NCBI GenBank assembly: GCA_029990175.1 | Contig: JARKIP010000048.1 | Span: forward strand, 25,196,001 to 25,260,000 | DNA length: 64,000 nucleotides | DNA from: Petunia secreta | Taxonomy: Eukaryota > Streptophyta > Magnoliopsida > Solanales > Solanaceae | Direction of reading: 5' to 3' | Shown here: one piece after another, positions 1 through 11,581 of the stretch | Numbering within the stretch: the stretch's first letter is position 1 | Layout of the letters: each line of letters starts with the position of its first letter | Notes under the pieces: model-generated | Databases searched by the model: none | Told to the model about the DNA's origin: nothing | The model's input: the letters and a program-made list of their open reading frames with translations, nothing else | Translations under genes and position numbers: made by a program

Positions 1-2
1 TC

Positions 3-803
3 AAGAGATCAAGGAGGAGAGCGGGGGTTCCCGTGAATGTGGGTTGGAATGACTTGAAGGGTATCATGAGTATCAAGTACATCACTCCTAGATATCGGCA
101 AGAGCAACTCAAGAAACTTTATGAGTTGAAGCAAGGTGTCAAGACGGTGCATGAATACTTTGATGAGTTTGAAAGAACTTGAATGGCCTTAGATATAGAC
201 ACCGAAGATGAAGAGCAAGCCGTGATCCGTTTCATGAATGGTTTGAGCTATGGTATAGCTTCACAATTGAGATTGCATGCTTATCTTTCACTCCAAGAAG
301 TTCTTGATGCCGCTATTCAAGCCGAGCAATGGCTTGAGAAAGAGAATTCCAACCGTTACAAGAGCAACACTTCTACCTCCATGAACAAGTCAAAGGATTG
401 GAAAAATCCTACTCCCAATGCAAAATTCACAAATGCAAGTGGCCCTAGTGGAGCAAGTACTAGCAAAGATGTGAAGAAGCCGTTTGAGAAGTACACACCC
501 AATGTGGGAGGTAACTCTAAAACCCAATTGAATACTCCTACTTCTTCTTCCATTCAATGTCACAAATGCAAGGGGTATGGACACTTTGCTAAGAAGTGTC
601 CTACGAAGAGGACCATGGTTCTTGTTGGTGAAAATGCTTATGAACAAGAGAGTGAACCGGAGGATGATGAGGGAGTGGAGGGAGATGAGGGAGTAGAAGA
701 GGATGATCAAGATGACACGGTTGAGGATGAGGAACCTCATACTTTTCTAGTTGTGAGGAGGAGCCTAGGAGCTATGATTGTGGAGGATGGTGAAACCTTG
801 TAA
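3..803 (+). pseudogene. gag: Gag polyprotein 3' part with zinc knuckle, two nonsense codons
   Basis: One frame is open from base 3. It carries the end of the capsid-like retrotransposon gag domain, with YRQEQLKKLYELKQG-type helices, then a TGA at 180-182. It continues as 206 codons with a basic linker, a CCHC zinc knuckle (CHKCKGYGHFAKKC, about 550-600) that would bind element RNA, and a strongly acidic tail (650-760). It stops with TAA at 801-803. The protease region at 855 is in the same frame, so gag and pol were one continuous frame and both stops are lesions. The apparent start at 183 is only the first ATG after the first lesion. Confidence 0.88.
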
Positions 804-854
804 AGGAAAAACCTTTTCCATGCTAGGTGTCGTGTTAAGGGTGTTGTATGCTCT

Positions 855-3246
855 ATGATCATTGACTCCGGGAGTTGTGCTAATGTTGTGAGTCAATCTC
901 TTATAACCCAATTGAAGTTGCCTACCGTGAATCATCCCAGGCCATATCGATTGCAATGGCTTAGTGAATGTGGGGAGCTAAAGGTAGTGAAGCAAGCAAT
1001 GATCAAGTTCAAAATGGGTAGTTATGTTGATGAACACTTGTTCGACGTTGTTCCCATGCAAGCTTGCCACCTTCTCTTTGTAAGGCCTTGGCAATTTGAT
1101 CGACAAGCGGTTCATGACGGGCGTGTCAACACTTACATGCTCCAACATGAAGGAAGGAAATTTGTGTTGAAGCCCCTAACTCCCAAACAAGTGAGTGATG
1201 ACTACAATAGGATGAGGGAGTTGAGGGAGGTGGCAAAGGCCAAGTCAATCATTGAGACTAGCCCTTTGTCCAAAAGCATGGTGGCAGTCCCACCTTCTTC
1301 TTCTACCGGTGGCATTTGTGCCATGATGCAACCGGGCGAGATCCTAAAAGGAAATGATGGCTCCAAGTTTCTCCTATGCCTAGTGCACAAAGGTATGATC
1401 CTAAACTCTAATTGTGATTTTTCTTCTAACCCTTTGCCTAGTGTGTTTGAGAATGTCTTGAAGGATTTTGGGGACATGTTCCCGGATGAGATGCCGGATG
1501 GATTACCTCCTTTGAGGGGTATTGAACATCAAATAGACTTTGTCCCGGGATCCGAAATCCCAAACAAGCCGGCCTATAGGAGCAATCCGGAAGATACAAG
1601 AGAATTGCAAAAGCAAGTTGATGAATTGCTCACTAAAGGCTTGGTGAGGGAGAGCTTGAGTCCTTGTGCCGTGCCCGTGATCCTTGTTCCCAAAAAGGAC
1701 GTCACTTGGAGGATGTGTGTTGATTGTCGGGCCGTGAACAAAATAACGGTAAAGTACCGTCATCCCATTCCCCGACTTGATGATATGTTAGATGAATTGA
1801 GTGGTTCATGTGTGTTTAGCAAAATTGACCTTAGGTCCGGCTACCATCAAATCCGGATGAAACCCGGTGTTGAATGGAAAACCGCATTCAAGACCAAGTT
1901 TGGTCTCTATGAATGGTTGGTGATGCCCTTTGGGCTCTCCAATGCACCTAGCACTTTCATGAGGCTAATGAACCATGTTCTAAAGCCATTCATCAACAAG
2001 TTTGTGGTCGTCTACTTTGACGATATATTGATCTATAGTAAATCAATAGACGACCATGTTGATCACCTTAGGCAGGTGCTTGAAAAGTTGAGAGCCGAAA
2101 AGCTCTATGCTAATTTTAAAAAGTGTGCCTTTGGTGTTGAGAAGGTAGTCTTCCTTGGGTTTGTTGTGAGTGCCCAAGGAGTGGAGGTGGATGAGTCTAA
2201 GGTAGAGGCCATACGTGATTGGCCTACTCCTACTACCGTGACTCAAGTGAGGAGCTTTCATGGTCTTGCTAGCTTTTATCGGCGATTTGTGAAAGACTTT
2301 AGCTCCATTGCCGCTCCACTCACCGAATTGGTGAAGAAGGACCAACCTTTTGTGTGGGGAGAGCCTCAAGAGAAGGCCTTCCATGAGTTGAAAAGTAGGT
2401 TGAGTACCGCCCCTCTATTGCAATTGCCCGACTTCGGAAAAGCATTTGAGGTGGAATGTGATGCCTCGGGGGTGGGAATTGGTGGTGTTTTAATGCAAGA
2501 TAGCAAACCCATCGCCTACTTTAGTGAGAAGTTGAAAGGGGCCTCCTTGAATTACTCTACGTATGACAAGGAGTTGTATGCCCTTGTGAGAGCCCTTGCC
2601 CATTGGCAACACTACCTTTGGCCTCGTGAGTTTGTAATCAAGAGTGACCATGAGTCACTCAAGCATTTGAGAGGCCAAGAGAAGCTCAATAAGAGACATG
2701 CCAAGTGGGTTGAATTCATTGAGTCTTTTCCCTATGTGATCCAATACAAGAAAGGGAAGGACAATGTTGTGGCGGATGCGCTTTCGAGAAAGTTTGCTCT
2801 AGCCACCACTCTCACCTCTAAGCTCATGGATTTTGAGAGCATTAAATTGATGTATGCTCATGACCCAAAGCTAAAGAGTGTCCATGACACTCTAGAGAAA
2901 GGGGAGAGAGTTGACAAATACCAATGGGTTAATGGATATATCTTCAAAAATGGTAGGGTGTGCATACCGGAGTCCTCTTGGAGGGAGTTGCTTGTGCATG
3001 AGGCACATTGCGGGGGACTCATGGGTCATTTTGGCACAAGAAAGACTTTGGCTATTCTTAAAGAACAATTTCATTGGCCAAAGATGGGGGTGCAAGTGGA
3101 AAAGTTTTGCAACAATTGCCTTGAGTGCAAGCGTGCTAAATCCAAAACCCACCCCCATGGGTTGTATACCCCTCTCCCCGTACCTACTAGTCCATGGTTG
3201 GATATCTCAATGGATTTTGTGATGGGATTACCAAGGACTGGGGGGG
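855..3246 (+). pseudogene. pol: Pol: protease, reverse transcriptase, RNase H, integrase zinc domain; frameshifted
   Basis: The frame continues from gag. The retropepsin motif is IIDSGSCANVV at residues 2-12, with the catalytic DSG intact. Reverse transcriptase spans about residues 240-430 (LRSGYHQIRM, MPFGLSNAPSTF, and the YFDDILIYS catalytic box near 1998-2040). RNase H follows at about 530-650 (CDASGVGIGGVL, ending VVADALSRK). The integrase HHCC zinc domain is at about 710-760 with a CNNCLEC pair. The frame is lost in a run of seven G at 3240-3246, after the first strand of the integrase core; the integrase resumes one frame over. The rest of the open frame to 3362 is out-of-frame noise. 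Confidence 0.92.
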
Positions 3247-4321
3247 CCATGATAGAATTTATGTTGTTGTGGATAGGTTCTCCAAAATGGCTCATTTCAT
3301 TCCATGCAAGAAATGTGATGATGCACAACATGTTGCAACTTTGTTTATTGAAAATGTTTTGAAGTTGCATAGTGTGCCTCAAACCATAGTGAGTTATAGG
3401 GACACTAAGTTCCTAAGTCACTTTTGGAGGTGTTTATGGGGTGCTTTAGGCACCAAGCTCTTGTTCTCCACGTCCCACCACCCACAAACCGATGGGCAAA
3501 CGGAAGTGGTAAACCGAACCTTGGGTGCTCTTCTTAGAGCCATGACCCGAGGTAAGGCCGGGACTTGGATTGATCGTCTACCTCTTATGGAGTTTGCCTA
3601 CAATCGCACATTGCATAGCATGATAGGCATGACTCCATTCGAGTGTGTCTATGGATTTAACCCCTTGATTCCCCTTGATCTAACCCCTTTGCCAAGGGAA
3701 ATGGTTGTTAATTTTGAAGGTAAAGCTAGAGCCAAGGCTTTGATGGAGGTACGTGCTAAGGCGAAGAAGAACTTGGAGGAAGCCTATGCAAAGGTAGCCT
3801 CTAAGAAAAACAAGGGACACAAGAAGGTGGAACTCAAGAAGGGTGACTATGTGTGGGTGCACTTCCGGAAAGAAAGGTTTCCAAACCTTAGAAAAGGGAA
3901 GTTGGCACCCCGTGGAGATGGCCCATTCCAAGTGCTTTCCAAGATAAACAACAATGCCTATGTGGTCGACTTGCCAAGTGAGTATCAAGCTTCTAATACT
4001 TTCAATGTTTGTGACTTGGTTCCTTTGGATGTAGGTAATAAAGAGGTCATGAATGATGATGAAGAGGTCGTGAATGATGCTCCAATTTCGAGGACGAAAT
4101 CCTCTCAAGAAGGGGAGGATGATAAGACCCAAACCCCCACAAGACCCTTCATTCGGAGCCAAGCTAAGGACATCCAAGGAGTACACCTATACTTGATGAG
4201 GAAGGGCCTAGAAGAAGGAAGCGATTGGAAGCTGTTCCGAGTGCTTAAAGTACAAGGGGAGCAGCCCAGTCATCCAGGCGCTCCGCCTGAAGAACCAGGC
4301 GCTCTGCCTGAAGAAGCTTAG
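3247..4321 (+). pseudogene. pol: Integrase core and C-terminal domain after frameshift
   Basis: This is the second half of integrase in the new frame. VVVDRFSKMAHFIPC holds the first catalytic Asp, and HHPQTDGQTEVVNRTLGAL holds the catalytic Glu. The segment that should supply the second Asp reads VSYRDTKFLSHFW, where the usual first Asp of SDRD is Tyr, so this copy would be inactive even without the frameshift. A basic coiled region and a GPF-type module (KGKLAPRGDGPFQVL) follow. The frame runs through the polypurine tract and about 200 bases into the 3' LTR before stopping at 4319-4321, ending in Pro/Glu/Ala-rich repeats made by the LTR motif cluster. The open frame reaches back to 3194. 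Confidence 0.88.
4087..4119 (+). promoter_or_regulatory. Inverted-repeat motif plus polypurine tract of element 1
   Basis: TTCGAGGACGAA at 4087-4098 is followed after 21 nt by the LTR start. The intervening AAGAAGGGGAGGA is the polypurine tract that primes plus-strand DNA. The same motif at the same distance occurs in elements A, B and E. Confidence 0.75.
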
Positions 4322-4470
4322 GCCTGGGCGCCCTGCCTGAAGAGCCAGGCGCTCCGCCTGAGGAAGCCTAGGCCTGGGCGCTCCGCCCAAACTCTGGGCG
4401 CCCCGCCTAGGCCACCCCACTGCTCACTTTTTGGGGCGCTCCGCCTCACCATTGGGCGCTCCGCCCGGAT
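4265..4470 (+). repeat. Cluster of GGCGCTCCGCC-type motifs in the LTR
   Basis: About eight copies of a short GC-rich imperfect palindrome, GGCGCTCCGCC or close variants, sit among CTGAAGAACCAGG-type spacers in the U3 part of the LTR upstream of the TATA box. Elements A and B have clusters of a different palindrome at the equivalent place. Confidence 0.85.
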
Positions 4471-4584
4471 TGCTGAAGAACGGGAATTTAGCTAATGTTA
4501 AGACTATTTTGACCCTACGTGGTCCTTTATTCCTAAGCCTAAGTGTGGGCATATTAGACCTTTCATATGGTGTCTAAAAACACC

Positions 4585-4592
4585 TATAAATA
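4585..4592 (+). promoter_or_regulatory. TATA box of element 1 LTR
   Basis: TATAAATA lies about 465 bases into the LTR, in the context CACCTATAAATAG shared with the LTR of element B. It is the likely U3 promoter. Confidence 0.6.
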
Positions 4593-4906
4593 GCTAGATT
4601 GCTTGTTATTTTCATTAGCTTACCTTTGATGAAAAACAAACACTTGTGTTGAAGAGTTGAACTCTTATTGAATGAAAAACCTTGAATTGGGACTTGTTCT
4701 TCCTCTAGCGGATCTAGATGAATTCCAATTCCCCCCGATCATTCTACTTGCGTGCTCACGTTAGCTCGAGGGTAGTTGCCTAGCGTAGGTGTTCTTGACC
4801 TCCTCTCGGGGTGTAACGGAACAAGTTCTCCATTGCTACTTGAGATTTGTGATCGAGATACGTCTCGTTCTTCTCCTTTTTTATTTTCCGCGTTGGATTC
4901 TTATCA

Positions 4907-5700
4907 CCTATGCGACAAAAAAATGCCACATAAACTTAAAAGTAAGTTCTACAAAGTGGTCGTTAGACCAACATTATTGTATGGGGTAGAGTGTTGGCCA
5001 GTTAAGAACACACGCATTCATAAGATGAGTGCAGCATATATGAGAATGCTTAGATGGACGTGTGGGCATACAAGGATGGATAAGATCAAGCACGAGGTCA
5101 TTCGCGACATGGTGGGAGTTGCCTCAGTGGTGGACATGATGCGAGAAGCGCGATTGCAATGGTTAAGTCATGTTAAGAGGAGGAGCACAGATACTCAGGT
5201 GAAGTGGTGCGAGGGGTTTGTTATGCTGGGTCTGCGCAGAGGTAGAGGTAGACCAAAGAAGAATTGGCGCAGGTGATTAGGCATGACATGGCCAACCTCC
5301 AAATTACTGAGGATATGACCTTAGATAAGAAGGTGCGGAGGTCGAGGATTAGGATAGACGGTTAGGTAGTAGTTGAACGATTTTTGTCTTATTAACAACA
5401 GTATTACTTTTGTATGAGTCTTCTACTTTTTTCTTTTTGGCATTTCCCATTTATTCTTGGGTATTCTTTAGTTTATGTTAGTACTTTCTTAGCGTGGTAT
5501 TTTTTCATCATGTTTTCAAGATATGTTTTTGATTTTTTTATTTAGCCGAGGGTCTCCCAGAAATAGCCTCGCTACCTTGGTTGGGTTAACGTCTGCGCAC
5601 ATCTCACCCTCCCCAGACCCCACTTGTGGTATATCACTGGGTATGTTGTTGTTGTTATTGTAGTTATTATTGTTGTTTTTGTTGATGTTGTGTTGTTGTT
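4907..5700 (+). mobile_element. LINE (L1-type) 3' end interrupted by element 1
   Basis: The coding remnant matches the C-terminal tail of plant LINE reverse-transcriptase proteins. After the stop at 5363-5365 comes a 3' UTR ending at 5540-5640 with the sequence shared by Solanaceae LINEs and TS-type SINEs (CCCCAGACCCCACTTGTGG, then a GTT/TTG-rich tail to about 5700). The coding sequence is open leftward to the LTR edge, so the 5' part of the LINE lies beyond element 1, outside the window. Confidence 0.85.
4921..5365 (+). pseudogene. LINE reverse transcriptase C-terminal fragment
   Basis: KVVVRPTLLYGVECWPVKN, MRMLRWTCGHTRMDKIKHE and the RRGRGRPKKNWRR block are the conserved C-terminal signature of plant L1-type ORF2 proteins. 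The frame reading into the LTR on the left is an accident. A one-base shift near 5274 moves the last 30 codons into another frame, which ends with TAG at 5363-5365. No endonuclease or catalytic RT box is present in this fragment. Confidence 0.85.
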
Positions 5701-5887
5701 GAGAACAAAAACAACGTTTATTTATTTTGTATACTTCATACCGCTTGAGATTAGTGAGGTTCCAGGTTCAAACTAATTCATGTGTAAGTGGCTAGGTGAA
5801 ACACTGGAACCTGAGACTACCCATATTCTGGTGTGATAAATATATTTATAAATGTTTAGCTTTAAGCACTATTTCTATCTAGTAGTA
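5701..5887. other. No recognisable feature
   Basis: Short AT-rich spacer between the LINE tail and the probable solo LTR. Nothing is assignable. Confidence 0.5.
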
Positions 5888-7970
5888 TGACACGACTTAA
5901 ATTTCTGAGACTAGACCGTGAGGGCACCGGACAATTTTTTCTAGACCCGTGGGGCGAACGCTATTGACTCTAACTTAATATAAAGATACATAAGAAACTT
6001 AGAATAAGACATAAAAGAACTTAGAAACTGATATATATCATATATATATACACACATACATACAAGCTTCCAAAAGAATCCAGATAGCTACCCAGGTACA
6101 AAGGTCAGAGCTTTCCAGATCAGACATCTATGAAATTCAAAAGATATATACATCTCATGAAGGGAGAAAAGTAAGCCTAACAATATTAAGACTATAGTTG
6201 GTGGCCTCTGCAGACAAAAGTTGGCTCACCACTAATAGCTGGGTCCTGGAGCGGAACTTGTTGAAACAAAAAGACAACATAAGAAACAGACGGGGAGTGA
6301 GTCATAAGGACTCAGTAAGTGAGGAATAGCTAGCTACCTCGAAGAACAGATAAGTTAGCCAAGGAATCAACATCCAGCAGCAACATAACAGATAAGCAAT
6401 GCATAGAGCAAACCAATGCAAACAATAACAAATATCCAACAAGTCATATAATGAAATAAAATGAATGAAATATGATGTAATGGGGCCACACGTGCTCAAT
6501 GAATGGAGTGGAATCCTCATACTCCAGGGCGGAATCCTCCTTCCCTCTATATGACACAAAATGTATGCAAGGAACATAATCCTACTACTCCTAGGGTGGA
6601 ATCCTCCTGCCCTCAATATGACATAAAATGCCATAATTACATAATACAGATGGAAAATAGATCACAAGGCTGCGAAGTAGTAAGTACGCCATGTCGGCAG
6701 CTATTCACGTAAAGATCGCATGGATAGAACATCCATAAGGCCAAAGACCGTCAAAGAAATAGATACTATCAATTACCTCACGTTTGGGGCCTAATCGATC
6801 ACTGGATAATCTCTTCTTTCTCTTTTTGGTTCCTCTCGGAACTACCTTCCTCTGAGACATAGAAGGATTTGTGCACGTATAGATGCCTATAGAAGAAAAA
6901 TATAACTATTAGACGGATAATAAAAGGAAATTACTAAATTACTCCTGGGCCTGGATTAGTCGTACGTCCATAAATAATACATTTCTGGACTCCTCATAGT
7001 CCATCGATATCAACTATGCTATTGAATCATAATTCTAGGGTCAATCCACCCCAATTTCCTAATTTTCATAGCCTAGGGATCAAACCCAATTTCGTTCAAG
7101 TCTAATTCATGAAACTCCACCCCCATAACCTTCATTTAATGTGATAGAAAGGTTTAGGAACATAACATGTTAATTTAGATGAGTAGGTACCAAGAAATCG
7201 CCTCACACCGACAATATATGGAGAGAATTCGATCAATATTGAGTTTAGCCGACCATTGGGTCGTTTTTATACCTCAGAGCAACACTGTTGTGCCTGCACC
7301 ATGTGCATCGGATCGCGTCCCATTGAGCGCTTTTGCGCCGAAGAAAAATCTTCTTAGCGCTAACAGGCAGGTCATTTCTCAGGTTCTTGACAGCACCAGC
7401 GGGTGCTGCATTTTTTGCTCGAATGGGACCTTACGAAGCTCAGAATCACCCCTAAACTTTTCACACGAGTTATAAAACACATATATGACCTACTCGTAAA
7501 GACGAATCTCGAAATGGATCCCCAAAACCCAAGACGAGGGTTCAACTATAATAAGTTCTAACTCTCGGAACATAAGAAAAAACTATCAGAATGACCTAGG
7601 ATTTCACTTCCTAAAGTTCTCACAGGTTACAAATGACCATACTATCCTAACGACACTTTTGAATTTCGAAACGGAGCTCCTTTACTCAAAATGCTGAAAT
7701 ATTACAATTCGGCTTTACCGATACTTAAAACTGAAAATGTCTTCCAAAAACTATCAAACGAGGTCTGATTCAACTCAAACTTTACAAACAGATCCTAATG
7801 GATCCCACAGCTTTCAAGACTGTCGGATCATCAATCACAGTTCTAACTCGCAAAATGACTGGTCAGGATCGTTTACAGTATTTCTAACAAAAAAGGAAAT
7901 AGGAGGTCATTTAGTTTTATTAAGCTTAAAAAGTCTGAATCTGACTGCACATCTGAATATTAATGTTACA
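5888..7970 (-). repeat. Probable gypsy solo LTR, minus orientation
   Basis: It begins TGACACGAC and ends ATGTTACA on the plus strand, the reverse of a TG...CA LTR ending in GTCGTGTCA, which is like the GGGTCGTGACA end of element E. It has no coding content. The flanks TAGTA and TAAGA are only a weak match for a target duplication. Inside is a short direct repeat around GGAATCCTC (6508-6540 and 6597-6625). I infer a decayed solo LTR of about 2.1 kb; the ends are approximate. Confidence 0.45.
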
Positions 7971-8099
7971 TAAGATTTAAATATTGAATGATTAAGACCT
8001 TTTTTTTCTCTCTATAGTTGAATGTTTATAATTTTTCACAATCAAATGAATCACATAAAATTTAATAAAATAATTTAAATACCATGTTCACAAAATATT

Positions 8100-8690
8100 A
8101 GGCATTTAGGTGGTGGTTGGTGTTATTTGCTTATGGTTAGTGGTGGTTGTCCTATGATGGTGGTTGTGGTAGTAAAAGTGATTGTGGAATGATAGTGATT
8201 ATGATAGTGCCAGTAATTTCGATGACAACAAAGGTATCTGGGCTGTAGTGGCTGGTGATGATGGAGGTAGTAGTGGTTGGTAGTAATAGTGGTGGTGATT
8301 GGTGGTAGTGACTATTGATGTATGTGGTGGTGATGGTTGACAATGTTGGTAGCAGCAGCAGCGGTGATGGTCGCTTAGCTATGACGAAGGTGGTTGCTCA
8401 TAGTGATTGATGATATTGATGGGGTTGTTTGCCCGGGTTCACTCGTGAAAGGAAGGTTCTAGCTTATCAGTCTTTTCTTTTTGCTGTTACAGAAGCAATA
8501 GTGGCTGGTAATGAATATGATGTTGGTGGTGGCGGTGGTAGTTGAAAATATTGGTGCTAGTGATAGAAGTTGGCATGAGTCATAGTTGTGATGATATGGG
8601 TGGTTAATGTGGTAGAGATTGGCACTAGTGATGGTTGGCGACAACGTCGGTGGTTATTGAGGTGGTTGGCTATATAATGGTAATTGACAT
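8100..8690. repeat. GGT/GAT-rich imperfect trinucleotide tract
   Basis: The plus strand is dominated by GGTGGT, GATGGT and AGTGGTTGGT runs with many interruptions. It gives spurious Thr/Ile/Ser-rich open frames on the minus strand. It is low-complexity DNA without a gene. Confidence 0.8.
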
Positions 8691-8856
8691 TAATAGTAAT
8701 TGACGATGGAATATACTTATCAAAAGTTTTTAAATGAGTAGCTTATTGATGATATTAGGTCTTTGTTCAAGATTTTAATGATTTTGACCTATTCAGACTC
8801 ATTAAATGATAATATGTTAACAAAATAAACGAACTTAATGGTCTAAGGACCAAATT

Positions 8857-9144
8857 AAGCTAGTGGTTGGACATAGACTTGGTTGAAATTTGAAAAGAAA
8901 AATTATTTTTTAAGTGAAGTTGAAAAATAATTTTCTAAAGTTGAAATTGTGTTGGGACGTGCATTTTACTTGAAGAAAAAATTTGAATTTTTTGTGAGTG
9001 AAAATAAGTTTTTCTCCCCAAAACAAGTTTTTTGAAAAAAAAAAATCATCTAATAACTGCTCAAAAAGGTGTCGCATTCTATAAACAAATAATGTTTTCA
9101 AATTTTATTCTGAAAAAAAAAAGTCTACGTCCAAATGTGAGCTA
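8857..9144. mobile_element. Small MITE-like element with imperfect terminal inverted repeats
   Basis: The left end AGCTAGTGGTTGGACATAGA (8858 on) and the right end CTACGTCCAAATGTGAGCT (9125-9143) are imperfect inverse complements; the inner 14 bases TTGGAC(A/G)TAGACTT match at 13. The roughly 285-bp interior is AT-rich and non-coding. A target duplication is not clear. A hAT-like MITE is the likeliest class. Confidence 0.55.
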
Positions 9145-9329
9145 AAACTTTCATAAGGGGCAAACAAGGGTTGATTTGCAGAAATATGACACCATATTAG
9201 GCAACGGATTGCCTTTTTTGCACCCACATAACAATGGTTTATCAAAAATGCCTCCACTGAGTTTAATGAATAAATTTCAGATGGAAATATACCTATAAAT
9301 TTTATAATAACGCTTGTATCCCCATCCTC

Positions 9330-9670
9330 TATTTTTGTAAGTAATGCTTAAGAGGCAACACTTTTCTTTGATCCCTCTGTCTTAGGCAACACTTGCCTTT
9401 TGAATCTCATATTCTCTCAGAGAAAGTGTTGTCTGGGCAACACTTTGTCATAAGTACTGCCTAAAATGCATAACTTGCCTTTGACCCATCTTTCCTATGC
9501 AACACTTGCACTTGAATCTCATATTCTCCCAGAGAAAGTGTTGTCTGGGAAGCACATGCCCTTCCAATCTATTCTTGCATTCTCCCAGATAACTTAAATG
9601 TTGCTTAGAAAACACTTGCTACTTGACCTCTTTCTAAAAGGCAGCAATTGTAAGTTGATAACTTAAATAT
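9330..9670. repeat. Degenerate tandem repeat of about 115 bp around GGCAACACTTGCC
   Basis: Three decaying units share CTTAGGCAACACTTGCC, then TGAATCTCATATTCTC, then CAGAGAAAGTGTTGTCTGGG. Units begin near 9358, 9478 and 9560. Each contains internal inverted complementarity (AACACTT/AAGTGTT). No coding potential. Confidence 0.7.
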
Positions 9671-11581
9671 TGCCTCAGGACCAAAAGAAATATTTTTATA
9701 AAACCATGAATAAGGACAAACTCTCATGAAAGGCATGTAGTGAAATTTTTAGGCAAACAAGCCTAATGGTGGAATTAAATTTTCAACCAATGCCCTTTTC
9801 TTTCTCCTTAACATTTTCATTACCGTGCTTTGCAATATTAAACTTACATCATTCATTGGTTACTCCTTCTATCAGACATCTCCAACTAGAGCAGAAATTG
9901 TTAGCTTTTTGGCGCCAATTCATCTCCTCCATTGCCTTAGTTAATACTAACATACCAATTTCCCCGGACCAACACATTATTCAGCTCCACGATGAATGCA
10001 CAAAATGGATAAATATTATTCACTCAAAACCCGAACTTTTGCACACCCATCTTACAAAAACACACAATCTTGAATCAAAGGCCTAACCCAAGTACTGTTT
10101 CGTAGAATATGATAATATCGAATTGAAGGAATATAAACACAGTGGAAGAAATTCTAAGATCATGACTCACATGTAATCTAGACAAACTAGCAGACTATTT
10201 AGTTTTACATAAACATAAAACGAAATACCTGTTGAAGCGTGACTTCAACCACGAAACGAATCTTCAATCACGAGCAAGATCATCTACAGGATCGTCCTTC
10301 AGTTCCATAATTTTCTGTCGTGTCCCTGAACCATAACCAGACCAATAATATTTGGGTGGAACAAATATTTCAGAGAGAGAAAACTAATAGGGTTTTCATT
10401 GTATTTCCTTATCGCCAATAATCCTTTTTATATAGTTTTAGGGTAAAACCCTTTTTCAAAATTTATTTAGAATTCTTTTCCACCAAGAAACCTGTCTCCT
10501 AGTCCTAATTAGATTCGGTCACAACTGGGACCACATAATCAATTAAGAAGGCTTCCAATTATGAAATTAATTCTTTTTCTCTAGAATTAACCTTTCCATA
10601 ATAAATTACAAATTATTTCCACTAGAAATTCGTAATTGCACTCCTTAGTTGAATTTCGAATTCTTCCATCAAATCTTATTTAACTCCACACATTAAGATT
10701 ACAGACACCAATCAGTATTATTAAATTACTGACAATTTAATATATTGACTAAATGTATATCCTTTAGACTTCTGCCTAACTTATTTCATGTAGTGGATAC
10801 AACATCCACTGGCCAGATTTACACATAGAAACTTATAAGCTTTCATAAAGGGGGTGTCATCAATTGCTATGCCGAGACATAGATTCTATCAACTAGCTAT
10901 CACTTTGCAAATGCATATTATCATTATCCAACTTATCAGGAATTATTCGACCCAAATATCCTGGACCTCACCTATTAATAAATCAAGATAATGAATAATA
11001 TACACCACTAATAATAGCTATATCAAGATTAAGAGAATAAGTACATTTGATGAGCTAGAGAGTTTGTTTTATATAGTCGGTATAAAAATACTTATCTCTA
11101 CTTGGTCCGTTCAATGCACACTAAGCGCACTAGCACAAGAAGTTGGAATTATATTGTTCCCATAATCAAGATAAATTATATATAATCTTGTACTACAATC
11201 ATACCGATGGCTTTGTCCAATTTCCATCTTAGATTGTGAACATTACTTTATTATTTATAAGAACCGATGATTTAATCTTCCGTGCATAAGCTTGGCTCTA
11301 CACACTAAATCAACTACTATATAAATAATTGGACATATATGACACAATTGATCTAAGTAAATAATAGTTCATTATATTCAATAAATGGATAACCAATTGT
11401 TCAACTAGGAATAATCCAACTAAAACCGCATGGTTATTAGTATATCCCAATGATTGTACGACGATGCTTGGAGGGTATTTTATAGGATACACATGTAGAG
11501 CAATTTACTAACTTCACTAGCTTGCTTGTTTGAGCATAAAAGATCTATATTGTCTAGAAATAGGATGAACTTGAATTGTGC
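9671..11581. other. AT-rich DNA, probably retrotransposon LTR remnants
   Basis: No convincing gene. A 106-codon frame at 9766-10086 has no recognisable domain. From about 10100 to 11520 the sequence has the texture of a long LTR or UTR of a minus-strand copia-type element, but I found no matching second LTR and no target duplication, so no boundary is given. Confidence 0.4.

Larger units (their letters stand above)
1..4906 (+). mobile_element. Ty3/gypsy LTR retrotransposon (element 1), 3' part, truncated by window edge
   Basis: The order seen is gag capsid tail, zinc knuckle, protease, reverse transcriptase, RNase H, integrase, polypurine tract and 3' LTR. That domain order is Ty3/gypsy. The integrase C-terminus has the GPF-type module (PRGDGPF, then a FNVCDLVP-like end) but no chromodomain that I can see, which recalls CRM-type chromoviruses; this lineage call is from memory and unconfirmed. 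The 5' LTR and gag start lie left of the window. The copy is dead: stops at 180-182 and 801-803 and a frameshift near 3240. It ends at 4906, directly inside LINE sequence, so it was inserted into a LINE. Confidence 0.93.
4120..4906 (+). repeat. 3' LTR of element 1 (787 bp)
   Basis: It starts TGATAAGACC directly after the polypurine tract and ends TTCTTATCA, giving TG...CA termini. The next base is LINE sequence. The 5' LTR is outside the window, so the five-base target duplication (expected CCTAT) cannot be checked here. It contains a TATA box and a GC-rich motif cluster. Confidence 0.8.

Noticed and set aside
4208..4420. Arg/Gly/Leu-rich minus-strand frame at the end of element 1
   Set aside because: Antisense reading of the GGCGCTCCGCC motif cluster.
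8152..8343. Thr/Ser/Ile-rich minus-strand frame
   Set aside because: It is the translation of the GGT/GAT simple-repeat tract.
9766..10086. 106-codon plus-strand open frame
   Set aside because: No domain, no codon bias, no flanking signals, and it lies in AT-rich repeat-like DNA.
10100..11520. Candidate complete copia-type element
   Set aside because: The texture suggests an LTR or UTR, but no paired LTR, primer site, gag-pol frame or target duplication was found.
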